DNA from: Endomicrobium sp.
Lineage (GTDB): Bacteria > Elusimicrobiota > Endomicrobiia > Endomicrobiales > Endomicrobiaceae
Reading direction: 5' to 3'
Assembly (NCBI GenBank): GCA_031290575.1
Contig: JAITNH010000003.1
Location: 1-64,000, forward strand
DNA: 64,000 bases
In this document: piece after piece, positions 9,065-18,705 of the stretch
Position numbering within the stretch: the stretch's first letter is position 1
How the letters are laid out: each line of letters begins with the position of its first letter
Made by a program: the position numbers and the translations under genes
Notes under the pieces: generated by a model
The model's database searches: none
The model's input: the letters and a program-made list of their open reading frames with translations, nothing else
What the model was told of the DNA's origin: nothing

Positions 9065-9179
9065 ATTAATTTATGCTACTGCTTTATTGGACTTATACAC
9101 GCATACATATAAGAAAATACAAATTTCACCAATCTTAACATTTTTTATTTTATATCAACATCATTTTCAAAAAGACCTT

Positions 9180-9431
9180 TTATATATAATTCATATTGTA
9201 ATCATGTACAACCATTCTGTGTGTGAAATGCATCAAAAACAAAAAGTTTTTTAATATATACAACTCTTTTAAGTATGCCTTTGGTGCTTCATCCTCAAAA
9301 ATAATATTTAAAAAATGCGAATTTGTAAAAAAAACATGAAATACGCAAAAATAGACATACATTTTATTCATACTAGAAAAAATATCCTTCAAGTAAATAC
9401 TCAAGTTTAGCAAAAAAACATTATCAACCAT
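9180..9431 (-). CDS. Unrecognised small reading frame (83 codons)
   Basis: I do not recognise this protein. It is rich in Phe, Tyr and Leu, with one more polar stretch (EDEAPKAYLKELYILK) that looks protein-like. There is no clear ribosome site; the start codon lies at the centre of an 18-bp perfect palindrome (9422-9439). It sits downstream of the MCE gene on the same strand and in the interval where the dominant coding strand switches. It may be a real small gene, the end of a decayed one, or chance in AT-rich DNA. Confidence 0.25.
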   Translation of the reverse strand: MVDNVFLLNLSIYLKDIFSSMNKMYVYFCVFHVFFTNSHFLNIIFEDEAPKAYLKELYILKNFLFLMHFTHRMVVHDYNMNYI

Positions 9432-9439
9432 GGTTGATA
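9422..9439. repeat. 18-bp perfect palindrome
   Basis: TATCAACCATGGTTGATA is fully self-complementary with no loop. It lies in the gap where + strand genes give way to - strand genes and covers the possible start codon of the 83-codon frame. Its shape fits a dimeric DNA-binding protein site. No second copy was noticed in the window. Confidence 0.5.
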
Positions 9440-9498
9440 GTCACCGCAACAATCATATAAAATATTATGTTTTTTGTTTTTATAATTTTAAGAACAAT

Positions 9499-10818
9499 TT
9501 ATTTTGAAACAGCTGTAGCAATATTTGCAATTCCGAGCAACGACGCTAAATCTTTATCATCAATCGCAATCCTAATATACGGTTTAACAGCAATACTATG
9601 TGTAATATCTTCAACAGCAACCCCTAAAGATAAATATTTTTCTATCCCAAATCTTACTCCTATATCCATTGTAGGACCATATTTATCTCTTGAAAAATCA
9701 CGTATATTTAAATGAGCCTGTAATCCTTTACACTGAGTATATATAGGCTTAGAAGAATAATATCCAAAACCAAAACCAGCCTTGCCTTTTATTAGACCCC
9801 CATAAATTTCAGCATTTCCAACTATAAACCCTAATAAAGCTTCTAATTTGTTTGCATTATCCCTATCGTTGTCATTTAGTACAGAACAACTATCACCTAC
9901 ATTTGAAAGTCCTATATAATAAAACTTGTTATTATCTGGCATTACATTTATACCAACATCACTTATAAGTTTTCGATTCTTAAAGTTATATCCTTCTTTA
10001 ATCTCCCAATTTAAATGAAACTTATCTGTTTTTTTAATTTTATCACTAAAATTTTTAATAGTTTCTCTTGCAGATGCTACAGTCTCTTTTAAATCTTTAC
10101 CCATTTGTTCATCACTTATAAGAGATGATATTATGCTATTCCCATCACGTATACTAGCAATTAATATATCGAGAGTTGTTACTATGTTTTTAACTGATAA
10201 GATAATATCTCTTAAATCTTGCTTATTATACATAGAAATTATTGCAAGATCTGCAGAAAACTTATTAAAATTATTTATTATCTTTGAAATCATATCATCT
10301 TGAGAAGCGAAACTATCCAAAATGTTTTTGAGAGAATGTATAGCATCAGATAAATTTATTATCATACCACCATGTCTATCATCACCTAATGCTTTATTAA
10401 TATTATCAAAAATATTGGTTAAAATCGACTCCAAAGATTGATTTTGTCCTGTCAATATATAATCACCACCTTTAAAAACTCCATAGCTTGCATCGCCAGG
10501 AATGATTTCAATATATTTTGTCCCAATAATACCAGAAGAAACAATACGTACTGAAAGATTTTGATATAAAATAACTTTTTTATTTATCGAAAGTTTTAAT
10601 TTAGCTTTTGAATTATCTAAAGAAATACTTTTTAAAATTCCCACATCTACACCTGATATTTTAACTTTAGCTTTTCGAGTAAGCCCAGAAATATTGTCAA
10701 ATTTCACATAAATATCATGAGTACTTTTTAAAGAGAGAGCTTCAATTGCGATAATAGAAACAATTATTGCAAAAAATCCTATCAATATGAAAACCCCTAA
10801 TTTAAACTGATTATTCAT
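9499..10818 (-). CDS. MCE-domain protein of an Mla-type lipid ABC transporter, with C-terminal beta-rich domain
   Basis: Membrane-anchored lipid-binding component that works with mlaE and mlaF, encoded just upstream, to move lipids between the inner and outer membranes. An N-terminal transmembrane anchor (about 6-28) is followed by one MCE domain (about 35-115, ending IGTKYIEIIPGD), then a long helical region (about 130-265). The remainder (about 275-439) alternates hydrophobic and polar residues with many Gly and Tyr (for example KAGFGFGYYSSKP), like beta-barrel segments attached to MCE proteins in some other phyla. At 439 residues it is far longer than E. coli MlaD (about 180). Its start overlaps the mlaF stop (ATGA). 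Confidence 0.85.
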   Translation of the reverse strand: MNNQFKLGVFILIGFFAIIVSIIAIEALSLKSTHDIYVKFDNISGLTRKAKVKISGVDVGILKSISLDNSKAKLKLSINKKVILYQNLSVRIVSSGIIGTKYIEIIPGDASYGVFKGGDYILTGQNQSLESILTNIFDNINKALGDDRHGGMIINLSDAIHSLKNILDSFASQDDMISKIINNFNKFSADLAIISMYNKQDLRDIILSVKNIVTTLDILIASIRDGNSIISSLISDEQMGKDLKETVASARETIKNFSDKIKKTDKFHLNWEIKEGYNFKNRKLISDVGINVMPDNNKFYYIGLSNVGDSCSVLNDNDRDNANKLEALLGFIVGNAEIYGGLIKGKAGFGFGYYSSKPIYTQCKGLQAHLNIRDFSRDKYGPTMDIGVRFGIEKYLSLGVAVEDITHSIAVKPYIRIAIDDKDLASLLGIANIATAVSK

Positions 10819-11585
10819 ATTTTACCCATTTGAAAAGTTCTATCTATAAATATAGGGCCATAATTTGATCCTTTGATAAATTGTCTCACATATTCGTTTT
10901 TAGTATTTTGCATCTCTTTCGGAGTGCCATTAAAAATTATATTACCCTTGTAAAGCATAATTATTTTATCCGCAATTTTATATGCAGACTTCATATCGTG
11001 CGTTACAACAATGGAAGTAACATGTAAATATTTCTTTAAGTTCATTATAAGATTATTTATAACATTTGACATTATAGGATCAAGATCTGCAGTTGGCTCA
11101 TCATATAAAATATAATCTGGTTGATACGCAATAGATCGAGCAATACCAACTCGCTTTCTCATACCACCTGAAAGATCTGATGATTTTAAATGGTCAATAT
11201 TTTCCAAACCAAGCATTGATAAACATTGCCTAACTCTCAATTTTATCTTACTTTCCGTAAGAGAAGTTAATCTTCTTAATCCAAACGCAACGTTTTCAAA
11301 AACACTAAGAGAATCAAAAAGGGCACCTCCTTGAAATACATAGCCCATCTTTTTCATGATTTCATTCAAATCCACAGAAGAACATTTTGTTATATCTGTA
11401 CCATCAATTTTTATAGAACCTATATCAGGTTTAATAAGACCAATTATAGTTTTTAACAAAATACTTTTACCTATTCCTGAAGGCCCTATAACGACAACGA
11501 TTTCACCATCATAAACTTCAAAACTAACACCACATAACACTTGTTTAACACCAAATCGTTTGTAAACATTATCTATTTTTATCAT
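10815..11585 (-). CDS. mlaF: ATP-binding subunit of Mla-type lipid ABC transporter
   Basis: Cytosolic ATPase of the MCE transporter. In 256 residues it has Walker A GPSGIGKS, Q-loop GYVFQGGALFDSLSV (the GALFDSL form is typical of MlaF), the ABC signature LSGGMRKRVGIARS, Walker B ILYDEPTADLDP and the H-loop VVTHD. I start it at the ATG at 11585 (MIKIDNVYKRFG); an in-frame TTG at 11633 would add 16 non-conserved residues. It lies between mlaE and the MCE gene, four-base overlap with the latter. Confidence 0.93.
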   Translation of the reverse strand: MIKIDNVYKRFGVKQVLCGVSFEVYDGEIVVVIGPSGIGKSILLKTIIGLIKPDIGSIKIDGTDITKCSSVDLNEIMKKMGYVFQGGALFDSLSVFENVAFGLRRLTSLTESKIKLRVRQCLSMLGLENIDHLKSSDLSGGMRKRVGIARSIAYQPDYILYDEPTADLDPIMSNVINNLIMNLKKYLHVTSIVVTHDMKSAYKIADKIIMLYKGNIIFNGTPKEMQNTKNEYVRQFIKGSNYGPIFIDRTFQMGKI

Positions 11586-11639
11586 TTTTTTATTGTATAA
11601 ATTTATATTAATAATTTGAACAAATACCAACAAGACATA

Positions 11640-12440
11640 TTATTTTATTTTCAATGAAATTAATAAAGATGTTAAAAAATAATCTAAAGTTAAAATAAAA
11701 ACAATTGAAGACATTACAGAACTTGTAGTGGCTCTACCCACACCTTCCGCTCCACCTTTTGCGTTAAAACCTTTATGGCATGCAACTATTGCTATAATTA
11801 ATGCAAAAAAAAACGATTTTATAAAACCGTGCAAAAAAGTTAGAATCGTCATAAAATCTAAAGATTGTTCCAAATAAACACTTGTAGAAATATCCCATAT
11901 ATTCGCACTGATAAGCATTCCGCCATATATCCCAATTATATTCGCAATAACCGTAAGCAATGGAAGCATAAAAAAACAAGCTAAAAATCTTGATACAGCA
12001 AGAAACTCTATAGGATTTGTGCCAAGTGTACATAAAGCATCAAGTTGTTCAGTAACCTTCATTGTTCCCAGTTCTGCTGTAATCGCAGCACCAACTCTAC
12101 CAGTTACGATTATAGCTGTAAGAACAGGACCTAGCTCTATAACCAAAGAAAACCCTGTCACCGTACCAACATATATAGGTTCATTAAAAATATTCGTAGT
12201 TGCAGTGCCTACTTGAAGAGCCAAAACCATCCCTGTAAAAAAAGACGTAAGTACAATTATAGGAGCAGATCTCCACCCAACTTCAACCATTTGTATAACA
12301 GTACTTTTCAAAGAAATTTTTCCTTTAAATATACATGACACCGTATCTACTGCCATTATAAAAGCTATTCCCAAACCTTCAAAGGTTCTTTCAGTGGCTT
12401 TTCCAACTTTTATTAGTTTGATTTTAATTTTTTTTAACAT
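11640..12440 (-). CDS. mlaE: Permease subunit of Mla-type lipid ABC transporter
   Basis: Inner-membrane permease of the MCE transporter. The 266 residues include an N-terminal amphipathic segment and five or so hydrophobic segments, with the family motif LGPVLTAIIVTGRVGAAITAELGTMKVTEQ (residue contacts for the ATPase) shown here in part: VGAAITAELGTM and EQLDALCTLGTNP. The ATG at 12440 is preferred: the 48 bases upstream in frame lie inside the end of alr. No MlaB or MlaC gene is visible nearby, so the complex may consist of E, F and the MCE protein only. Confidence 0.93.
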   Translation of the reverse strand: MLKKIKIKLIKVGKATERTFEGLGIAFIMAVDTVSCIFKGKISLKSTVIQMVEVGWRSAPIIVLTSFFTGMVLALQVGTATTNIFNEPIYVGTVTGFSLVIELGPVLTAIIVTGRVGAAITAELGTMKVTEQLDALCTLGTNPIEFLAVSRFLACFFMLPLLTVIANIIGIYGGMLISANIWDISTSVYLEQSLDFMTILTFLHGFIKSFFFALIIAIVACHKGFNAKGGAEGVGRATTSSVMSSIVFILTLDYFLTSLLISLKIK

Positions 12441-12450
12441 TTTATATAAA

Positions 12451-13617
12451 CTAAACAACAATTCTTGGCACACGAGAAGATATGGCACAAGTTACCTCAT
12501 AATTTATTGTGTTTTGAATTTTAGCAAGCTCATCAATATTTATTTTTTCCTTCCCCTGGTTTCCTATCAACACTACTTCATCACCAATTGAAACGCCTTT
12601 TACACCAGTCACATCTATAACCGTCATATCCATCGTAACTCTACCAGCAATAGGGCAACGTTTCCCTCCAACTAAAACATCTCCTTTATTAGATAGCAAT
12701 CTACTATAACCATCACCATAACCCACTGGAATTGTAGCAACAACTGAAGCTCTATTTGTGACAAAAGTTCTTCCATAACTTATACTAAATCCTGCGGGAA
12801 CTCTTTTTAAGAATATTATTTTAGCTTTCCAGGAAAGCACTGGTTTAAGTTTTAGAAATCGATCAGCATGTTTAAAAGGACTGAGTCCATAAAGACTCAG
12901 TCCAGGACGTACCATATCAAGATGAGTATACTTATTTTTAAACAATGCCGCTGAATTAGCAGAATGCGCAACAAACTTTAAACCCAAATTTGCACGTGCA
13001 AATTTAACGATTTTCATAAAAATATCAAGTTGAGCACGCGTAAATACAGGATCAATATCTGCCACAGAATAATGCGTATACATGCCAATCATATTCACTT
13101 CAGGAGTTTTTGCAATTTTTTGTAATATTGAATACGCGTTTTCAGGCAATGCACCAATCCTGCCCATACCAGTATCTATCTGCAAATGAAAATTGATTTT
13201 TTTATTCAACTTTATAGCCAAATTTTCCATGGTTACAATACTGGCCATTGTAGAAAACGTAAGAGTCAAAGAGTGCGCTAGTGCAATTTGCAAATTTTCA
13301 AAAGAACAAATGCTTCCCAAAATTAGAATATTGGTTTTTATACCTGCTTCCCTAAATTGTATTCCCTCTTCAAGAGAAGAAACAACAATCCAAAGTATAC
13401 CAGCTTTTTGTGCTTCCTTTGCAAGTTCGATCCCACCATGTCCATAAGCATTAGCCTTAATAACCGCCATAATTTTAGTATCTTTTGCAATATATTCTTT
13501 GATTTTTTTCAAATTAAAATGAAAATCACTCTTATCAATTTCGACCCATGTCTGTCTAAAAAAAACTTGTGATCTTTTGTTTGCCACTATTTCTACATGA
13601 GATAGTTGTTTTTTCAT
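12451..13617 (-). CDS. alr: Alanine racemase
   Basis: PLP enzyme making D-alanine for peptidoglycan. The 388-residue protein has the PLP lysine motif VIKANAYGHG near residue 53, the barrel-domain MVRPGLSLYG, the second catalytic Tyr in ISYGRTF, and VTMDMTVIDV in the C-terminal domain. A short N-terminal extension precedes the family start. AGAGGA lies nine bases before the ATG, and dnaB ends six bases upstream, so the two are co-transcribed. A 10-bp-arm hairpin lies inside the gene at 12878-12903. Confidence 0.95.
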   Translation of the reverse strand: MKKQLSHVEIVANKRSQVFFRQTWVEIDKSDFHFNLKKIKEYIAKDTKIMAVIKANAYGHGGIELAKEAQKAGILWIVVSSLEEGIQFREAGIKTNILILGSICSFENLQIALAHSLTLTFSTMASIVTMENLAIKLNKKINFHLQIDTGMGRIGALPENAYSILQKIAKTPEVNMIGMYTHYSVADIDPVFTRAQLDIFMKIVKFARANLGLKFVAHSANSAALFKNKYTHLDMVRPGLSLYGLSPFKHADRFLKLKPVLSWKAKIIFLKRVPAGFSISYGRTFVTNRASVVATIPVGYGDGYSRLLSNKGDVLVGGKRCPIAGRVTMDMTVIDVTGVKGVSIGDEVVLIGNQGKEKINIDELAKIQNTINYEVTCAISSRVPRIVV

Positions 13618-13623
13618 TTATAA

Positions 13624-14991
13624 TTAATCCTCTAATTTTTTGGATTCATCAGAGAATTTTGTATATTCACCCTCGAAAATTAAATTTATATCACCTATAG
13701 GCCCATTTCTCTGTTTAGCTATTATAAGCGTTGCTTTTTTTTGCAAATCAGGCTCCTCTCTATTATAATACCCATCTCTGTAAAGCATAGCAACAACATC
13801 GGCATCTTGTTCGATTGCACCGGAATCTCTTAAATCAGAAAGCTGTGGTCTATTATCTTTTCTGCCCCTATCTTCAGTTCTTCTTGAAAGCTGCGACAAA
13901 ACAATAACAGGAATATCTAAATCCTTAGCTAAAGCTTTAATAGATCTTGAAATATCTGAAACTTCTTGCTGACGAGATTCAAATTTTCTTCCAGAGCCAT
14001 GTATAAACTGAATGTAATCTACTATTACTAAAGCAAGAGAATTTTGATTTGCTTGAAGTTCTATTGCAAGTTTTCTTGCTCTTGTCCTAAGCTCTATAAC
14101 ACTTATATTAGAATCATCATCAATAAAAATTGGTGCATCTGCGATTTTTTTAGCAGCATTTGTAAGTCTTGGCCAATCTGCACTATTATATAGTCCATTT
14201 CTCAATTTACCAGCATTGACTCTTGCTACAGAAGCAAGAAGTCTAGACATTAACATTTCTTCTTTCATTTCAAGAGAGAAAATAGCAACAGGTTTTTTTT
14301 CCACAATTGCTACATGTTCTGCAATATTTAATGCGAGTGCCGTTTTTCCCATAGAAGGCCGTGCCGCTAAAATTATGAGCTCTGAAGGATGAAGACCTGC
14401 TGTTTTAGCGTCAAAATCTACAAAACCCGTTGAGAGTCCAGAAATGTTTCTTGGATTGGAATGAAGCCTTTCAAGTTTTTGAAGCATGGGATTTACAAGC
14501 TTAGAAACACTTGTAAGTCCTTTTTTTCCTCTTTGTTGTAAAATACTGAACAAAGCCTCCTGCGATTTATCTAACATTTCTCCAGGAGAATTTTGCTCAT
14601 TAAAAGCATCGCTCACCATCGTAGAACCAATACTAATAAGCTGTCTTGAAATCGATTTATCACGTACAATAGAAGCATAATGCTCTACATTTGCAACTGT
14701 CTGAACAAAATTAATCAAAACTGTAAGACAAGACGCACCGCCCAATTCAGTGAATTTTCCACTTTTTTTAAGAGCTTCTGAAACCGTAAACAAATCAACA
14801 GGCTGATTTTCAATATATAAGCCACGAATTGTTAAAAAGATTTGTTTATGTGCCTCTTTATAAAAATCATTTTCATCTATTAAATCTACAACTTTTAAAA
14901 CAGCTTCTTTCTCTATAAGCATCGAACCCAAAATAGCCATTTCTACATCTATAGCCTGAGGTGGAACTCTTTTTAATATATTCTTTTTCAT
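13624..14991 (-). CDS. dnaB: Replicative DNA helicase
   Basis: Hexameric helicase that unwinds the replication fork. The 455-residue protein has the N-terminal helical domain (PPQAIDVEMAILGSML), a linker, and a RecA-like domain with Walker A ARPSMGKTALA (about 210-220), SLEMKEEMLMSRLLA, VIVDYIQFIHG (Walker B) and QLSRRTEDRGRKDNRPQLSDLRDSG. No intein is present at the usual sites. It lies in the conserved rpsF-ssb-rpsR-rplI-dnaB order seen in many bacteria. Confidence 0.97.
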   Translation of the reverse strand: MKKNILKRVPPQAIDVEMAILGSMLIEKEAVLKVVDLIDENDFYKEAHKQIFLTIRGLYIENQPVDLFTVSEALKKSGKFTELGGASCLTVLINFVQTVANVEHYASIVRDKSISRQLISIGSTMVSDAFNEQNSPGEMLDKSQEALFSILQQRGKKGLTSVSKLVNPMLQKLERLHSNPRNISGLSTGFVDFDAKTAGLHPSELIILAARPSMGKTALALNIAEHVAIVEKKPVAIFSLEMKEEMLMSRLLASVARVNAGKLRNGLYNSADWPRLTNAAKKIADAPIFIDDDSNISVIELRTRARKLAIELQANQNSLALVIVDYIQFIHGSGRKFESRQQEVSDISRSIKALAKDLDIPVIVLSQLSRRTEDRGRKDNRPQLSDLRDSGAIEQDADVVAMLYRDGYYNREEPDLQKKATLIIAKQRNGPIGDINLIFEGEYTKFSDESKKLED

Positions 14992-15105
14992 CTATATAAC
15001 ACGCCTACTATCAATTTAATATAATCAACAGTTTTTAATTTTATATATTCGATAAATCAAAATTACAATATCTTCTTATGTTGCAATACAAAAAATAATT
15101 ACCTT

Positions 15106-15549
15106 TTATTCACTTGTAACAGAAAGCTTTATCTTTGCCGCAACTTCAGGATGAAGCCTTACATTTATTTCATAATCCCCAAGTTCTTTTATGTTCTCTG
15201 GAAGAAGAATATCATGCTTATTAATTTCAAATCCTTTTTCTTTAAAAATCCTTGAAAGATTTATTGCAGTTATTGAGCCAAAAATTTTACCATTTTCTCC
15301 AATTTTTACCTTCACTGCAAACTTAAATGCTTCCATTTTTAAAGCAATCTCTTTTGCAATATCGATGATCTCTCTTCTTTTTTTTTCAAATCTTACTTTT
15401 TCTCTAGCCCAAGCTTTGAGATTTTTGATAGTAGCTTCCATGGCAAGCTTTCGCGGAACAAGATAATTTCTTGCAAATCCCGCTGAAATCTCTTTTACAT
15501 CCCCTTGACGGCCAACATTCGCAATATCAAACATCAATATAACTTTCAT
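15106..15549 (-). CDS. rplI: 50S ribosomal protein L9
   Basis: Large-subunit protein at the base of the L1 stalk. In 147 residues it has the N-terminal RNA-binding domain with GRQGDVKEISAGFARNYLVPR, a connecting helix, and a C-terminal domain with GKIFGSITAINLS. The strong Shine-Dalgarno GGAGGTGAA immediately precedes the ATG. It is part of the rpsF operon. Confidence 0.97.
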   Translation of the reverse strand: MKVILMFDIANVGRQGDVKEISAGFARNYLVPRKLAMEATIKNLKAWAREKVRFEKKRREIIDIAKEIALKMEAFKFAVKVKIGENGKIFGSITAINLSRIFKEKGFEINKHDILLPENIKELGDYEINVRLHPEVAAKIKLSVTSE

Positions 15550-15597
15550 TTCACCTCCTTCCTACTTAATTTTTTAACGAGAAGATAAAATATATAA

Positions 15598-15900
15598 TTA
15601 ATTTACCGTAAAGGGCAAAAGGGCAAGCATTCTTGCCCTTTTAACTGCTGTACCAAGCTCCCTCTGATGCTTTGCACATGTACCAGTTATACGCCCTGAA
15701 AGTATTTTACCTTTTTCAGTTACAAACGCACGGAGTAAACTTACATTTTTATAATCTATTTCAACTTTATCAGCACAGAACCGACAAACTTTTTTTCTTA
15801 CAGGGCCACCTTTTCTGAATTTTCCACCAGTACGATTTTGAGTTTCAGTTAAAGAGCTTTGAGATCTTAACTGTCCTACTGGCCTTTTTATATATGGCAT
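15598..15900 (-). CDS. rpsR: 30S ribosomal protein S18
   Basis: Small-subunit protein that binds S6 on the platform. The 100 residues have a basic N-terminal extension (about 1-35) and the conserved core [20 protein letters not shown] and [20 protein letters not shown]. The CxxC plus C and H indicate the zinc-binding form of S18. A GGAGG ribosome site precedes the ATG. An 11-bp-arm hairpin overlaps the last codons (15617-15642). Confidence 0.97.
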   Translation of the reverse strand: MPYIKRPVGQLRSQSSLTETQNRTGGKFRKGGPVRKKVCRFCADKVEIDYKNVSLLRAFVTEKGKILSGRITGTCAKHQRELGTAVKRARMLALLPFTVN

Positions 15901-15920
15901 TATTTTCTTCCTCCAAACGT

Positions 15921-16373
15921 TTAAAACGGTATATCCTCATAATCATCGTCAGTAAAATTATTAAATTGTTTCTGTGATTCATCCACATTGTTCATTACCG
16001 CATTATCATGTTTTAGTATTGAAAGGTACTGCACCCTAGAAGCCACAACTTCTAAACGGCTTCTTTTAGTTCCATCAGCTTTTTCCCATTTATTTGTCTG
16101 AAGCCTACCCTCTATATGAACAGGCAAACCTTTTTTTAACCGTTCACCACATCTTTCAGCCTGATCTCCCCAAACAACAACGGGAACGAAAGTTGGATCA
16201 CCATCCTTCCATTCGCCAGTGATAGAATCTTTCATTCTTTTGCTGAGAGCTATATCAAATGAACAAACCGCTTTTCCTGTACTTGTACGCTTCAGCTCAG
16301 GATCTTTCGTAAGTCTACCTAGCAGCATAACACTATTTTGTTCTGGTAAGCGAAAACGATTCTGTTGATTCAT
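15921..16373 (-). CDS. ssb: Single-stranded DNA-binding protein
   Basis: OB-fold protein that coats single-stranded DNA in replication and repair. The 150 residues include the SSB core ([50 protein letters not shown]) and the acidic tail ending in DDDYEDIPF, the motif that recruits repair and replication proteins. It lies between rpsF and rpsR as usual. Confidence 0.97.
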   Translation of the reverse strand: MNQQNRFRLPEQNSVMLLGRLTKDPELKRTSTGKAVCSFDIALSKRMKDSITGEWKDGDPTFVPVVVWGDQAERCGERLKKGLPVHIEGRLQTNKWEKADGTKRSRLEVVASRVQYLSILKHDNAVMNNVDESQKQFNNFTDDDYEDIPF

Positions 16374-16385
16374 ATTTATTTGTTC

Positions 16386-16733
16386 CTATATCTTGTTGCA
16401 ATCCGCTGTTGATTGTTCTACTTTTGAATCGGATTTTACAACATTTTTTTTCTTTTCGATTTTAATTGTTAAAAATCGTACAACTGAATCAGTAAATTTA
16501 AACAAATTTTCAAGTGTACTGATTATTTCACCACCACCGCTAAATTCCATATAAATATAATTTCCTTCTCGAAATTTATTAATGGAATAAGCAAACCTCT
16601 TCTTGCCAAGTTGCTGAATCGCTTTGATCGTTCCTTTCAAAGCTTCAATCGCTTTAACTATTTTTGTTATGAGTTCATCTGTTTTTTCTGCTGATAATTC
16701 TGGAGAAACAATAAACGTACTTTCATACTTCAT
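16386..16733 (-). CDS. rpsF: 30S ribosomal protein S6
   Basis: Small-subunit platform protein that pairs with S18. The 115 residues have YESTFIVSPELSAE at the start, QLGKKRFAYSI in the middle and VRFLTIKIE near the end, then a charged tail. It heads the nine-gene string running down to the MCE gene. The ribosome-binding region is a run of eight G residues (in the mRNA) followed by TG, ten bases before the ATG. Confidence 0.96.
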   Translation of the reverse strand: MKYESTFIVSPELSAEKTDELITKIVKAIEALKGTIKAIQQLGKKRFAYSINKFREGNYIYMEFSGGGEIISTLENLFKFTDSVVRFLTIKIEKKKNVVKSDSKVEQSTADCNKI

Positions 16734-16742
16734 TTTAATACA

Positions 16743-16750
16743 CCCCCCCC
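16743..16750 (-). promoter_or_regulatory. Homopolymeric G8 ribosome-binding region of rpsF
   Basis: The mRNA strand reads AGTGGGGGGGGTGTATTAAAATG, shown here only as the G8 at 16743-16750. A run of eight identical G-C pairs is striking in this AT-rich DNA. Slippage could change the Shine-Dalgarno spacing, but no evidence of variation is available. Confidence 0.45.
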
Positions 16751-17049
16751 ACTTTTTATAAATACCTTAAACTCTATGTTCTTCGAAGAACCTAACTGAC
16801 ACATATTACTAACAGAATACCAACACAACTTGAAAGCAGTGCATTATACAAAATAAATATCTTTTTCAAAAATTATGCTTATATTTTATATTTTTACTTC
16901 AAAAATTTTCTTATTGCTAAAGAAACTAACACAAGCAAACCATCAACATTTTTCAAAAATTTACATAACGCCATAAACGTATATAATTCTATTAATATTC
17001 TAATAAATTAAATGTATTAGCCAAATTATACTATTTTTTAAATCTCATA

Positions 17050-18705
17050 CAATTTTTTACTTGCTTAAATTCTTCAGAAATCAATAAATTGGATCATATC
17101 CTTTTGAAAAAATAAAATTTTTTGCCTCATTTGTTAGCTTTACATATATATTTTTTTTACAATACACCTTTCAACAGATTTAATTTAAGTCTACCATCAT
17201 CAAAACAACTGGAGCATAAATATTAAATACTTCAAAGATTTGCTTCTCAATTTCATCAAATAAAACTGCACAATAAGGTCTCCTTCTAACCACTCCGTTA
17301 ACTGTCCTCTTTTTTTCAAATCCAACATATCCCGGAGGAGCTCCTATAAGACATGATACAATACACTATGTTTATATATTGAAGTGTAACTCTTACTAAT
17401 TTTACTATCATTAAACAAAAACTCTACAAAAGTCCTCGCAGGCTCAGTTTTGTAAACACCTTGTAGAACCTAAAAACAAAAAAGGAACCTTATATGGGGC
17501 TGGAATCGGAAAGTCATGAACGAGAACGTCACACTGCATCTGTTACTACAGGATATTGCTTCATCTGACCAATAACCCTTTTTGTGCTTATCTTCCTCCC
17601 CATTCTAAGAAGCTTTATGTATTTCGGATTCATCATACGTGCAAATAGATGCCCCCTGTCCATTTACTTATGATTTGGCAATATCTTTTTTTCATCAGCT
17701 TCTTTTTTAACATTTTTTTCTTTTTTGTAACTCAAAAAGCTTTTTATTTTATTCTTCAAGATTTTTTTTGCGTTTGAAGAATTTTTCCATAACGAATTTC
17801 TGCGACCGTATTTAACCATCATTTTCTTTCAGCTTTTTATTCTTCTTTCATATCTTCAATTTTACCTTAACTGCTCTTATTTCTACAATCAAAAGATCTC
17901 TCATTTTTCGAAATGGGTTTTATTTCAGCAGAATCATGCTTTAATTTGTTTATCTCTTTTTCCATATTCTCGCGACGTTCCTTCGACGCAACACCAGTTT
18001 CTTTCTTTAAAGTTTGTTTTAATTTCAAACGTCTAAGTTTATACTCTAAAACATCAAGCTCCATAGGCATAAAATCTATTTCTATTCTCAATCTACTTGC
18101 AACCTCAACTAAATCTATCACTTTATCAAACAGATATCTATTTATTATATATCTCAAACTCAATTCTATCGCCATAACTAAAAGCTGAATCTTTATCTTT
18201 ACATCATGTGCACTTCATATCTTTTTTTATGCCTCCTAAAATCAAAACAGCATCTTTAATAGTAAACTCGGCAATAAAAAACAGGTCTAATCGTCTTTCT
18301 AATGCAATATCTTTTTTAAGCAGATCTGCACCAACAACGGTATGCAATTCATCAATAAAAAGAATTACTCTTCTAACAACTATTGAATGTTCTTTAAGAA
18401 CAACCTTAAATCTATCTCCAAACCCACCTCTATATTTTGCACCAGCTATCAATGCTCTAATCTAAAACTACAACTTTTTTTATTTTTTAAGCCTTTCCGC
18501 GGGGAACATCCACCCACCCAAAAAATCATACAATATGCCAAACCTTTCACTATAGCAGTTTTGCTACAGAGTTTATCTTATTCCATAAAATGAGTCTATT
18601 TTTCTACATATTGCTAAATCTGTTAAGTCTTTACCACACTTTAACGTCAAATTTGCATATCAGACAAAGCCTCTTGTGATTTAATTATAAATTGGAAAGA
18701 TTCAT
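17050..18705 (-). pseudogene. clpB: Second ClpB-type gene copy, heavily eroded with internal deletions
   Basis: Reading the - strand across frames recovers ClpB landmarks in order. They are an N-terminal start with IKSQEALSDMQ (near 18670-18690), CGKDLTDLA (near 18640), KTAIVKGLAY (near 18550), [15 protein letters not shown] (near 18440), [14 protein letters not shown] (near 18370), then [14 protein letters not shown] (near 18080), a middle-domain stretch, APPGYVGFE (near 17340), [15 protein letters not shown] (near 17280) and LTNEAKNFIFSKGY (near 17110). A complete gene would be about 2.6 kb; here the same span is about 1.65 kb. One loss is visible right after VVGA, where some 40 residues including the pore loop are missing. 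Stops and frameshifts are frequent. It is clearly older than the copy at 1-1631. Confidence 0.82.
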
